Shown piece after piece: positions 28,473 through 35,927 of a stretch of DNA of 64,000 nt. Under the pieces are notes generated by a model. That model had not been told where the DNA came from, made no database searches, and saw only the letters and a list, made by a program, of their open reading frames with translations. Numbering within the stretch: the stretch's first letter is position 1; each line of letters opens with the position of its first letter. The stretch spans positions 1 to 64,000 of the forward strand of contig CASDWE010000003.1 in NCBI GenBank assembly GCA_949284685.1. Direction: 5' to 3'. This DNA is from an uncultured bacterium. Its GTDB lineage: Bacteria > Bacillota_I > Bacilli_A > RFN20 > CAG-826. The translations under genes and the position numbers were made by a program.

Positions 28473-28931
28473 ATGCAAGAAAAAATTCAATTGACAAAAG
28501 AAGGATATGATAAATTAGAAGCCGAATTACGTGATTTAATTGAAAACCAACGCGAAGAATATAAACGTCAATTAGTGGAAGCACGTGCTCAAGGTGACTT
28601 GAGTGAAAATGCTGACTATGACGCTGCTAGAGCTAGACAAGCAGAAGTCGAAGGTCGTATTAACGAAATTGAACATATATTAAATAATTGTGTAATTATT
28701 AACGAGAGCAAAAAACGTGGTAAAAAAATTGGACTTGGTTCAACAGTAACATTCAAAAGATTAGACACTAATGAAAAATTTACCTATACAATTACAGGTA
28801 CAACTGAAGCCAATCCATTTGAAAATAAAATATCAAATATTTGTCCTTTAGGTGAAGCATTAATGGGTCAAGAAAAAGGCAACATAGTGACCGTTAAAGG
28901 CAAGCACGAATATCAGATTGAGATTTTATAA
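28473..28931 (+). CDS. greA: Transcription elongation factor GreA
   Basis: Rescues backtracked RNA polymerase by stimulating transcript cleavage. 152 residues. The N-terminal coiled coil carries the acidic tip in ARAQGDLSENADYDAAR (catalytic Asp and Glu, about 38-48). The C-terminal FKBP-like domain has TYTITGTTEANPFENKIS and PLGEALMGQEKGNIV. A strong hairpin with a T-run follows the stop and ends in the start region of comEA. Confidence 0.97.
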   Translation: MQEKIQLTKEGYDKLEAELRDLIENQREEYKRQLVEARAQGDLSENADYDAARARQAEVEGRINEIEHILNNCVIINESKKRGKKIGLGSTVTFKRLDTNEKFTYTITGTTEANPFENKISNICPLGEALMGQEKGNIVTVKGKHEYQIEIL

Positions 28932-28956
28932 ATTTTATTAGAAATTTAACAAATTG

Positions 28957-28987
28957 CCTCCTATTAGTAAGTGATAGGAGGTTTTTT
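28957..28987 (+). terminator. Intrinsic terminator after greA whose 3' arm is the comEA SD
   Basis: An 8-bp perfect stem (CCTCCTAT 28957-28964 / ATAGGAGG 28974-28981), a 9-base loop and six T (28982-28987). The AGGAGG at 28976-28981 is at the same time the only SD for comEA, whose ATG begins at 28989. Folding the terminator hides that site. Confidence 0.85.
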
Positions 28988-28988
28988 A

Positions 28989-29528
28989 ATGGTAAAACTA
29001 TTGATTGGAGTCGTTATAGCGGCTTTTGTCGTCATTGTTGGATTTTTAGTTATCGACCCGAATATTCAAAGCGCTACTAATCCAAATGTTGTACTCACCA
29101 CTGATTCGAATTCAAAATATTCAATCACTATCGAAGGCGAAGTTGAAAAACCTGGCACATATGTTTTGCAAGATGGCACGACTATGGATCAATTAATATC
29201 CGCAGCGGGCGGCCTAACAAGCAACGCAGATCAAAGATGCTTTTTTTCAACAACAATTTTAGAACAAGGAAATACTTATTATGTCGCACCATTATATGAT
29301 GAAAGTGATATTTGCAACACATTAGAGATATCTAAAGTTAATATCAATACTGATAATGCTGACACATTAATGACAATTAATGGATTTACTTCATCTATTT
29401 CCAACGCAATCGTTTCATATAGGAGTGAAAATGGTCAATTTGAAACTATTGAAGAATTGGAAGAAGTTTATGGTATAGGGCCTGCAACTTACCAAAAAGT
29501 TAGAAATTATGTCATATTGCATGAATGA
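28989..29528 (+). CDS. comEA: Competence protein ComEA, DNA-binding
   Basis: Membrane-anchored DNA receptor of natural transformation. 179 residues. One N-terminal membrane segment (LLIGVVIAAFVVIVGFLVI, about 4-22), an SLBB domain (TIEGEVEKPGTYVLQDGTT, about 45-95) and a C-terminal pair of helix-hairpin-helix motifs (VNINTDNADTLMTINGF ... EEVYGIGPATYQKVRNYV). ATG 28989 is chosen because AGGAGG lies 7 bases before it; an in-frame GTG at 28971 lies inside the terminator loop. Its stop overlaps the comEC start (ATGA). comEB, which lies between the two in Bacillus, is absent. Confidence 0.93.
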   Translation: MVKLLIGVVIAAFVVIVGFLVIDPNIQSATNPNVVLTTDSNSKYSITIEGEVEKPGTYVLQDGTTMDQLISAAGGLTSNADQRCFFSTTILEQGNTYYVAPLYDESDICNTLEISKVNINTDNADTLMTINGFTSSISNAIVSYRSENGQFETIEELEEVYGIGPATYQKVRNYVILHE

Positions 29529-31537
29529 TTATATTTATAATTTTTATAGCAGTATGGCTCGCTTTAAATTTTGTTAAATTCCCAATTTTGATATCATTAC
29601 TTGGAGTGGCTTTATTTATATATTTTTTAAAGAAAATAAAATTGAAAAAATCTTTAATTTTCTTTGCCTCATTTATTATTATTTCAACATTATCTTTCTA
29701 TATTAATAAGCCACTTCCAAGTATTGATGAAAACTTTGGAATCGTTATATTAAGTAAAGAAAATTATTTTATATATTGGAGCAAATTTACAAAATATTAT
29801 GTTTACAATGAAAATAATCAATTGCAAATAGGGGATATTTTATCGTTAAATGGGGATATTCAAAATAACAATTTTGCATTTTTGGAAAGCTCTTTAAATT
29901 TTAATGAATATCTTAAAAACAAAGGTGTTTTTTATCAAATCAATAATCCAAAATTTGAGATAATATTTTCTAATCCTATAAAATTAAATGAAATTAAAAA
30001 TGATTTTTTAAATGGATTTTCTCCAGAAAATCGTAACTTTATCGATTCGTTATTTTTTGCAAATAGCCATTATGACGATCAATTTATATCGCTACTTTCA
30101 AGTATGCATTTATATCGATTGATGTCGGCATCTGGCTTAATAATATATTCATTATTAAACGGAATAATTTATTTTTTAAAACTTAAAATAAATGAAAAAT
30201 ACGCAAAAATAGTTGCACTAATAATATTATCTTTTTATTTAATTTTCACCTTATTTAAATTTTCTATTTTGCGTCTTACGATATTATTTGTTCTACGCTG
30301 GATAAACCAATATATTTTAAAAAATAAATTTTCTTACATTACAATATTATCATTTTCTGGATTGCTGTTTTTAGTGTTTGACCCATTTTTAGCTTATCAA
30401 GATGGCTTCACGCTAGGTTATTTAATGTCGTTATTAATTTATTTCACTAGAAATTCTTTTTCATTTTTAAAATCTTTTAAGAAAAAAATGTTATTAACTG
30501 TTGTTATATTCTTATTTTTTATTCCTTTTGAAAGCCAATACTATCATGAAATATCTTTGTTTTCTTTTATCATAACCCCGTTATTAACGCCGCTAATTAT
30601 ATTGATAAGTTCGTTTTGCTTGATATCTTTTTATGGAATTAGATTAACAAATATAATTGAAAATCTTACTAATTTTTTAAAAACAATTGTTAATTTTATA
30701 AACCCATTAATGATAAACATCTATTGTCCTGAAATGAACATATATTTATCGATAATTTTCGAAGGCATTTTAATATTATTACTTTATATTTTTTCAATAC
30801 GTTTTAAACCGTTTTATAAATTGTCTTTTATTTATTTAACTTTATTAGTGCTTTATTTCATTCCATTAAACAATTTTATTTATGATGAAATTAGTTTTAT
30901 AAATGTTGGACAAGGCGATTCCACATATATTAGATACAACAATCAACATATTTTAATCGATACTGGTGGTAGTTTATATAACGATATTGCCAAAGAATGT
31001 TTAATACCATTTTTTAAAAAAAGAAGAGTGTATCATCTTGATTATGTAATAACCACTCATAATGATTTTGATCATGTAGGAGCACTAGATTCTTTAATTA
31101 ATAATTTTAATGTGGAAAATTATATAAATTCTGATGAAAATTTTCCTTTGCAGATTGACGATTTAACCATATACAATCTAAACAATACGATTTCCTTGCA
31201 AGATGATGAAAATGATCGCTCGCTTGTCTTATATTTTTCATTAAACGAAACAAAAATTATGTTAATGGGGGATGCATCAACAAAAATAGAAAATAACATC
31301 ATGAACGAATATTCAAATTTGTCATGTGACATTTTAAAAATAGGACATCATGGTTCTAAAACATCTACTTCCGAAGACTTTATTTCTTTTCTAAATCCAA
31401 AAAAAGCAATAATTTCATGCGGGCTAAACAATTATTATGGTCATCCAGATCCATACGTTATTAGTGTTTTAAAACGATATAATGTTGATATATTAAGAAC
31501 AGATTTGATGAACACGATTTCTTTTTATTTTCATTAA
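29525..31537 (+). CDS. comEC: Competence protein ComEC, DNA uptake channel
   Basis: Inner-membrane channel for single-stranded DNA. 670 residues with many membrane segments. The ComEC_N competence core (about 165-400) includes MHLYRLMSASGLIIYSLL. The C-terminal metallo-beta-lactamase domain (about 455-670) has INVGQGDSTYI, the metal motif THNDFDHVGA and LKIGHHGSKTS, with TDLMNTISFYF at the end. This nuclease-like domain is thought to degrade the non-transforming strand. It is translationally coupled to comEA. Pilus, comFA and dprA genes are not in the window. Confidence 0.93.
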   Translation: MIIFIIFIAVWLALNFVKFPILISLLGVALFIYFLKKIKLKKSLIFFASFIIISTLSFYINKPLPSIDENFGIVILSKENYFIYWSKFTKYYVYNENNQLQIGDILSLNGDIQNNNFAFLESSLNFNEYLKNKGVFYQINNPKFEIIFSNPIKLNEIKNDFLNGFSPENRNFIDSLFFANSHYDDQFISLLSSMHLYRLMSASGLIIYSLLNGIIYFLKLKINEKYAKIVALIILSFYLIFTLFKFSILRLTILFVLRWINQYILKNKFSYITILSFSGLLFLVFDPFLAYQDGFTLGYLMSLLIYFTRNSFSFLKSFKKKMLLTVVIFLFFIPFESQYYHEISLFSFIITPLLTPLIILISSFCLISFYGIRLTNIIENLTNFLKTIVNFINPLMINIYCPEMNIYLSIIFEGILILLLYIFSIRFKPFYKLSFIYLTLLVLYFIPLNNFIYDEISFINVGQGDSTYIRYNNQHILIDTGGSLYNDIAKECLIPFFKKRRVYHLDYVITTHNDFDHVGALDSLINNFNVENYINSDENFPLQIDDLTIYNLNNTISLQDDENDRSLVLYFSLNETKIMLMGDASTKIENNIMNEYSNLSCDILKIGHHGSKTSTSEDFISFLNPKKAIISCGLNNYYGHPDPYVISVLKRYNVDILRTDLMNTISFYFH

Positions 31538-31545
31538 AATATATA

Positions 31546-31574
31546 TTTACATATATATCTATAATAGATATAAT
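31546..31574 (+). promoter_or_regulatory. Promoter of the rex-adhE-hydrogenase module
   Basis: TTTACA (31546-31551), a 17-base spacer and TATAAT (31569-31574). The expected start is near 31581, inside the first of two ATCGAT copies (31578-31583 and 31592-31597). AAAGGAAGG is the SD for rex. This is the only clear promoter I see before 40257. Confidence 0.7.
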
Positions 31575-31577
31575 AAT

Positions 31578-31597
31578 ATCGATAAAAAAACATCGAT
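31578..31597 (+). repeat. ATCGAT inverted repeat at the transcription start of rex
   Basis: Two copies of the self-complementary ATCGAT separated by 8 bases (aaaaaaac). It could be an operator or a small 5' hairpin. It does not match the known Rex operator (TTGTGAA-N4-TTCACAA or TTGTTAA-N4-TTAACAA). Confidence 0.5.
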
Positions 31598-31613
31598 TTG
31601 GAAAGGAAGGTAA

Positions 31614-32264
31614 ATGGAGTCAAAAAAAATCATATCATATTCGCTTAATACCATACAGAGAATGCCTGCATATTTAAGAGTTTTAAATCAATTAAAAGAT
31701 GAAAACATTGAATATGTTTCTTCCAATAAAATTGGCGAATTGTTAAATTTAAAACCAATTTTGGTAAAAAAAGATTTGGCTTTGGTGACATCGCAGCAAG
31801 GTAAGCCACGTTTAGGTTTTAAAATTTCAATTTTAATTAGCGACATCGAGACATTTTTAGGTTATGATAATAGTAAAGATGCTCTTATTATTGGTGTCGG
31901 TCATTTAGGAAGAGCGTTATTAAGTTATCCAGGATTTAAAAATTATGGTGTTAATATTTGTCTTGGATTTGATATTGATAATCAAATAATAGGTAAAACA
32001 ATTGATGGTGTAACAATTATGCCAATGTCTAAATTAGAAGACTTGACTAATCGCTTACATATTCATATTGCTATTATTTGTGTGCCAAAGGAATTTGCTC
32101 AAGAAATAGTTGATCGTTTAGCGACGACATGTATCCGTGCAATTTGGAATTGGGCACCGATTGACTTAAATGTTCCCAGTTATATTGCTGTGAAAAACGA
32201 AGACATTGCGACTTCATTAGCCGTTTTGACCAATAAGATGAAAGAAATCATGAAAAGGAAATGA
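31614..32264 (+). CDS. rex: Redox-sensing transcriptional repressor Rex
   Basis: Senses the NADH/NAD+ ratio and represses fermentation genes when NADH is low. 216 residues. The N-terminal winged helix (about 1-80) contains ISYSLNTIQRMPAYLRVL and the recognition stretch GELLNLKPILVKKDLAL. The Rossmann domain has the NAD motif IIGVGHLGRAL (about 92-102) and a domain-swapped C-terminal helix (DIATSLAVLTNKM). A clear SD and promoter precede it. adhE, a classical Rex target, starts 4 bases after its stop, so Rex probably controls its own operon. Confidence 0.95.
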   Translation: MESKKIISYSLNTIQRMPAYLRVLNQLKDENIEYVSSNKIGELLNLKPILVKKDLALVTSQQGKPRLGFKISILISDIETFLGYDNSKDALIIGVGHLGRALLSYPGFKNYGVNICLGFDIDNQIIGKTIDGVTIMPMSKLEDLTNRLHIHIAIICVPKEFAQEIVDRLATTCIRAIWNWAPIDLNVPSYIAVKNEDIATSLAVLTNKMKEIMKRK

Positions 32265-32268
32265 GAAG

Positions 32269-34881
32269 ATGGAAGAAAGAAAATTAATCGACAGTGTTGA
32301 AGCATTAGAAGAAGAAATTAAAAATGTAAGAGCTGCACAGGCAAAATTTTCAACCTATACGCAAGAGCAAGTTGATGCTATATTTTTTGCCGCTGCAAAA
32401 GCCGCTAATCAAGCTAGAATTCCATTAGCAAAATTAGCTGTTGAAGAAACTGGCATGGGTGTTGTGGAAGATAAAGTTATTAAAAACCATTTTGCCAGCG
32501 AATATATCTATAATGCTTATCGTCATAGCCAAACAGTTGGCGTTTTTGAAGAAGATAAAGAATATGGTATTAAAAAACTTTATGAACCAATTGGTGTTGT
32601 AGCAGCTGTTATTCCAACAACCAATCCAACATCAACCGCAATTTTTAAGACACTTATTTCTTTAAAAACGAGAAATGGTATTATTATATCTCCGCACCCA
32701 AGAGCTAAAAAATCTACTATAGCTGCAGCTAAAATAGTTTTAGATGCTGCTGTTAAAGCTGGTGCACCTGAAAATATTATTTCTTGGATTGACGTTCCAA
32801 GTCTTGATATGACCACTCTTTTAATGAAAGAAGCTGATATAATTTTAGCAACTGGTGGTCCTGGTATGGTCCATGCCGCTTATAGTAGCGGAAAACCTGC
32901 TTTAGGTGTTGGTGCCGGTAATACACCTGCTATTATCGATAGCAGTGCTGATATAATTTTAGCGGTCAACTCGATTATTCATTCAAAAACATTTGATAAT
33001 GGTATGATTTGTGCAAGTGAACAATCTTGCATTGTCTTAGATGATGTCTATGACAAAGTTAAAAATGAATTTATCAAACGTGGATGTTATTTCTTGAATC
33101 CTGAAGAAACCGAAAAAGTTAGAAAAACTATTATAATAAATGGTGCTTTAAATGCAAAAATTGTTGGACAAAAAACCCACACAATAGCAAAACTTGCAAA
33201 TGTTGATGTTCCTGAATCAACAAAAATTTTAATAGGTGAAGTAAGTTCAGTTGACATTAGTGAAGAATTTGCTCATGAAAAATTATCACCAGTTTTAGCG
33301 ATGTATCACGCAAAAGATTTTAATGAAGCTATTGATAAAGCAAGTCATTTAGTTGCTGATGGCGGCTATGGTCATACATCTTCCTTATATATTGATGTAG
33401 TTACAGGTCAAGATAAAATTGCTATTTTCCAAGAAGCAATGAAAACTTGTCGTATTTTAATTAATACTCCATCTAGCCAAGGTGGTATCGGTGATTTATA
33501 TAACTTTAAATTAGCACCATCACTAACATTAGGATGTGGTTCTTGGGGTGGAAACTCAGTAAGTGAAAATGTTGGAATAAAACATTTATTGAATATTAAA
33601 ACTGTTGCTGAAAGGAGAAATAACATGTTGTGGTTTAGAACACCAAGCAAAGTTTACATTAAAAAAGGATGTTTGCCAGTTGCTTTAAAAGAATTAAAAG
33701 ATGTTTACAACAAGAAAAAAGCTTTTATTGTAACTGATACATTCTTATATAAAAACGGATATACAAAAACAATTGAAAATAGTTTAAATGAAATGGGAAT
33801 TGAGCATCAAACATTTTTTGATGTTGCACCAGATCCAACTTTAAAATGTGCGAAAGAAGGAGCAAAACTAATTGATGCTTTTGAACCAGATGTCATTATT
33901 GCCGTTGGTGGTGGTAGTGCAATGGATGCTGGTAAAATCATGTGGGTATTATATGAACATCCAGAAGTAGATTTCCAAGATATGGCTATGCGTTTTAGTG
34001 ATATTCGTAAAAGAGTTTATCAATTCCCAAAAATGGGCGAGAAAGCTTTATTTATTGCCGTTCCAACTAGTGCAGGTACTGGTAGTGAAGTTACACCATT
34101 TGCCGTTATCACTGACGAAACAACCGGAACAAAATATCCATTAGCGGATTATGAATTATTGCCAAATATGGCGATTGTTGACGCTGATTTGATGATGAAT
34201 GCTCCAAAAGGCTTAACTAGTGCAAGCGGAATTGATGCTGTCAGCCACAACTTAGAAGCCTTAGTTTCAACTATGGCAACTGATTATACCGATAGCATTG
34301 CTCTTCAATCATTAAAAATGATTTTTGAATATTTGCCTCGTGCATACAATGATGGTCCACATGACATTGAAGCTCGTGAAAAAATGGCTAATGCTGCTAC
34401 TATGGCAGGTATGGCGTTCGCAAATGCTTTCTTAGGTGTTTGTCACTCAATGGCTCATAAATTAGGTGCTTTCCATCATATTGCTCATGGTGTTGCAAAT
34501 GCATTAATGTTAGAAGAAGTTATTCGTTTCAATAGTGCGGATGTTCCAACTAAAATGGGCACTTTCCCACAATATGATCATCCTTTTGCTAAACATAAAT
34601 ACGCTATGGCAGCGGATGCTTTAGGACTAAAAGGCAAAAATGATGATGAAAAGGTTGAATCATTAATTAAAGCTGTACACGAATTAAAAGAAAAAATTGG
34701 CATTAAACCAACGATTAAAGATTATGGCATTGATGAGAAAAATTTCCTTGATCGACTCGATGATATGGTTGAACAAGCTTTCGATGATCAATGTACAGGT
34801 GCTAATCCTCGTTATCCATTGATGAGCGAAATTAAAGAAATGTATTTAAATGCCTATTATGGAAAGAAAGCAGGTAAGTAA
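32269..34881 (+). CDS. adhE: Bifunctional acetaldehyde-CoA/alcohol dehydrogenase AdhE
   Basis: Reduces acetyl-CoA to ethanol with two NADH. 870 residues. The N-terminal aldehyde dehydrogenase half (about 1-440) has the catalytic Cys in FDNGMICASEQS (about 248). The C-terminal iron-dependent alcohol dehydrogenase half (about 450-870) has the NAD site VGGGSAMDAGK and the Fe ligands around DAVSHNLEA and CHSMAHKLGAFHHIAHG. A linker joins the halves as in other AdhE spirosome-forming enzymes. With Rex upstream and hydrogenases downstream, it represents the organism's NADH disposal route. Confidence 0.97.
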   Translation: MEERKLIDSVEALEEEIKNVRAAQAKFSTYTQEQVDAIFFAAAKAANQARIPLAKLAVEETGMGVVEDKVIKNHFASEYIYNAYRHSQTVGVFEEDKEYGIKKLYEPIGVVAAVIPTTNPTSTAIFKTLISLKTRNGIIISPHPRAKKSTIAAAKIVLDAAVKAGAPENIISWIDVPSLDMTTLLMKEADIILATGGPGMVHAAYSSGKPALGVGAGNTPAIIDSSADIILAVNSIIHSKTFDNGMICASEQSCIVLDDVYDKVKNEFIKRGCYFLNPEETEKVRKTIIINGALNAKIVGQKTHTIAKLANVDVPESTKILIGEVSSVDISEEFAHEKLSPVLAMYHAKDFNEAIDKASHLVADGGYGHTSSLYIDVVTGQDKIAIFQEAMKTCRILINTPSSQGGIGDLYNFKLAPSLTLGCGSWGGNSVSENVGIKHLLNIKTVAERRNNMLWFRTPSKVYIKKGCLPVALKELKDVYNKKKAFIVTDTFLYKNGYTKTIENSLNEMGIEHQTFFDVAPDPTLKCAKEGAKLIDAFEPDVIIAVGGGSAMDAGKIMWVLYEHPEVDFQDMAMRFSDIRKRVYQFPKMGEKALFIAVPTSAGTGSEVTPFAVITDETTGTKYPLADYELLPNMAIVDADLMMNAPKGLTSASGIDAVSHNLEALVSTMATDYTDSIALQSLKMIFEYLPRAYNDGPHDIEAREKMANAATMAGMAFANAFLGVCHSMAHKLGAFHHIAHGVANALMLEEVIRFNSADVPTKMGTFPQYDHPFAKHKYAMAADALGLKGKNDDEKVESLIKAVHELKEKIGIKPTIKDYGIDEKNFLDRLDDMVEQAFDDQCTGANPRYPLMSEIKEMYLNAYYGKKAGK

Positions 34882-34883
34882 AG

Positions 34884-35639
34884 ATGGAACAAAAAAGAAT
34901 TGTTGCAGTTCGTACTGGAAAAACAATTTATCGTGATGGTGATAAATTGTACAAAGTTTTTGAAGAAAAGTATAAGAAAAGCGATATTTTAAATGAAGCT
35001 TTAAATCATGCTCGCATTGAAGAAAGCGGTTTAACTGTTCCTGTTTTATATGAAGTAGGAACAACCGATGGAAAATGGTCTTTAATCTATCAATACGTTA
35101 AGGGAAAGACATTGGAGCAGTTGATGGATAAAAATCCTGAAAAGATGGATGAATATTTAGATTTATTTGTTAATATTCAAATGGAAATTCATTCAAAATC
35201 CATTCCACATCTAAATAAAATTAAAGATAAAGTCAAAGATCGTATTAGCATGTGTTCTGATTTAGATGCTACAACAAGATATGAACTTCACACACGTTTA
35301 GCTTCTATGCCCACACATGATCATGTCATACATGGCGACTTTAACCCTTCTAATATAATTATTGGTGATGAGGATAAAAAGATTTATGTTATTGACTGGG
35401 CACACGCTAGCCAAGGAAATTCTTCTTATGACGCTGCTATGACTTATCTTTTATTCCAATTAAGCGGTAATTTATCTTTAGCAGATAAATATCTTGAATT
35501 ATATTGTAAAAAAACAAATACGCCATTAAATTATGTTCAAACTTGGATACCATTAGTGGCTGCAGCACGTTTAGCGACTTGCAAAAAAGAAGAAGTTGAA
35601 TTTTTAAAACATGCATTAAATATTTACGATCATGAATAA
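34884..35639 (+). CDS. APH/choline kinase-fold phosphotransferase, substrate unknown
   Basis: 251 residues with the aminoglycoside phosphotransferase/protein kinase-like fold: an ATP-contacting Lys in KLYKVF (about 24), the catalytic HGDFNPSN loop (His150, Asp152, Asn157) and the metal-binding IDW (Asp171) in place of DFG. All key residues are kept, so it is probably active. It starts 2 bases after adhE and precedes the hydrogenase genes. Because a SpoIIE-type phosphatase is in the same set, a kinase/phosphatase pair is an attractive but unproven idea. Small-molecule kinases (thiamine, sugar, choline) share the fold, so a metabolic substrate is equally possible. Confidence 0.8.
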   Translation: MEQKRIVAVRTGKTIYRDGDKLYKVFEEKYKKSDILNEALNHARIEESGLTVPVLYEVGTTDGKWSLIYQYVKGKTLEQLMDKNPEKMDEYLDLFVNIQMEIHSKSIPHLNKIKDKVKDRISMCSDLDATTRYELHTRLASMPTHDHVIHGDFNPSNIIIGDEDKKIYVIDWAHASQGNSSYDAAMTYLLFQLSGNLSLADKYLELYCKKTNTPLNYVQTWIPLVAAARLATCKKEEVEFLKHALNIYDHE

Positions 35640-35651
35640 GGGAGAAAAATT

Positions 35652-35900
35652 ATGGTAAAAGTAACAGTTTGTATTGGCAGTTCTTGCCATTTAAAAGGTT
35701 CAAGACAAGTAGTCGAAGAATTGCAATATTTAATAAAAGAAAATAATGTCGGTGATGATGTCAATTTAAGTGGTGCATTTTGTATGGGCCGATGCCAAGA
35801 AAATGGCGTTAATGTCACAGTTGATGGTCAACATTTTTCTATAACCCCTGATGAAGTTAAAGACTTCTTTAAAAAGGAAGTTTTGTCAAAGATTAAATAA
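35652..35900 (+). CDS. Thioredoxin-like [2Fe-2S] ferredoxin (NuoE C-terminal type)
   Basis: 82 residues with VCIGSSCHLKGS (CxxxxC) and a second pair in GAFCMGRC, the four-Cys arrangement of the thioredoxin-like [2Fe-2S] domain found in NuoE/HndA subunits. It probably carries electrons to or from the hydrogenase partners downstream. No NuoF-type NADH-binding subunit is in the window. It has a good SD (AAGGGAG), and 27 bases separate it from the next gene. Confidence 0.88.
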   Translation: MVKVTVCIGSSCHLKGSRQVVEELQYLIKENNVGDDVNLSGAFCMGRCQENGVNVTVDGQHFSITPDEVKDFFKKEVLSKIK

Positions 35901-35927
35901 TTAAAAATTATTGAAACGGATAAGCAT

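Noticed and set aside
28971-28988. GTG start giving a comEA six codons longer
   Set aside because: It lies in the terminator loop, upstream of the only SD.
31538-31613. Canonical Rex operator before rex
   Set aside because: Neither TTGTGAA-N4-TTCACAA nor TTGTTAA-N4-TTAACAA is present; only the ATCGAT pair is seen.
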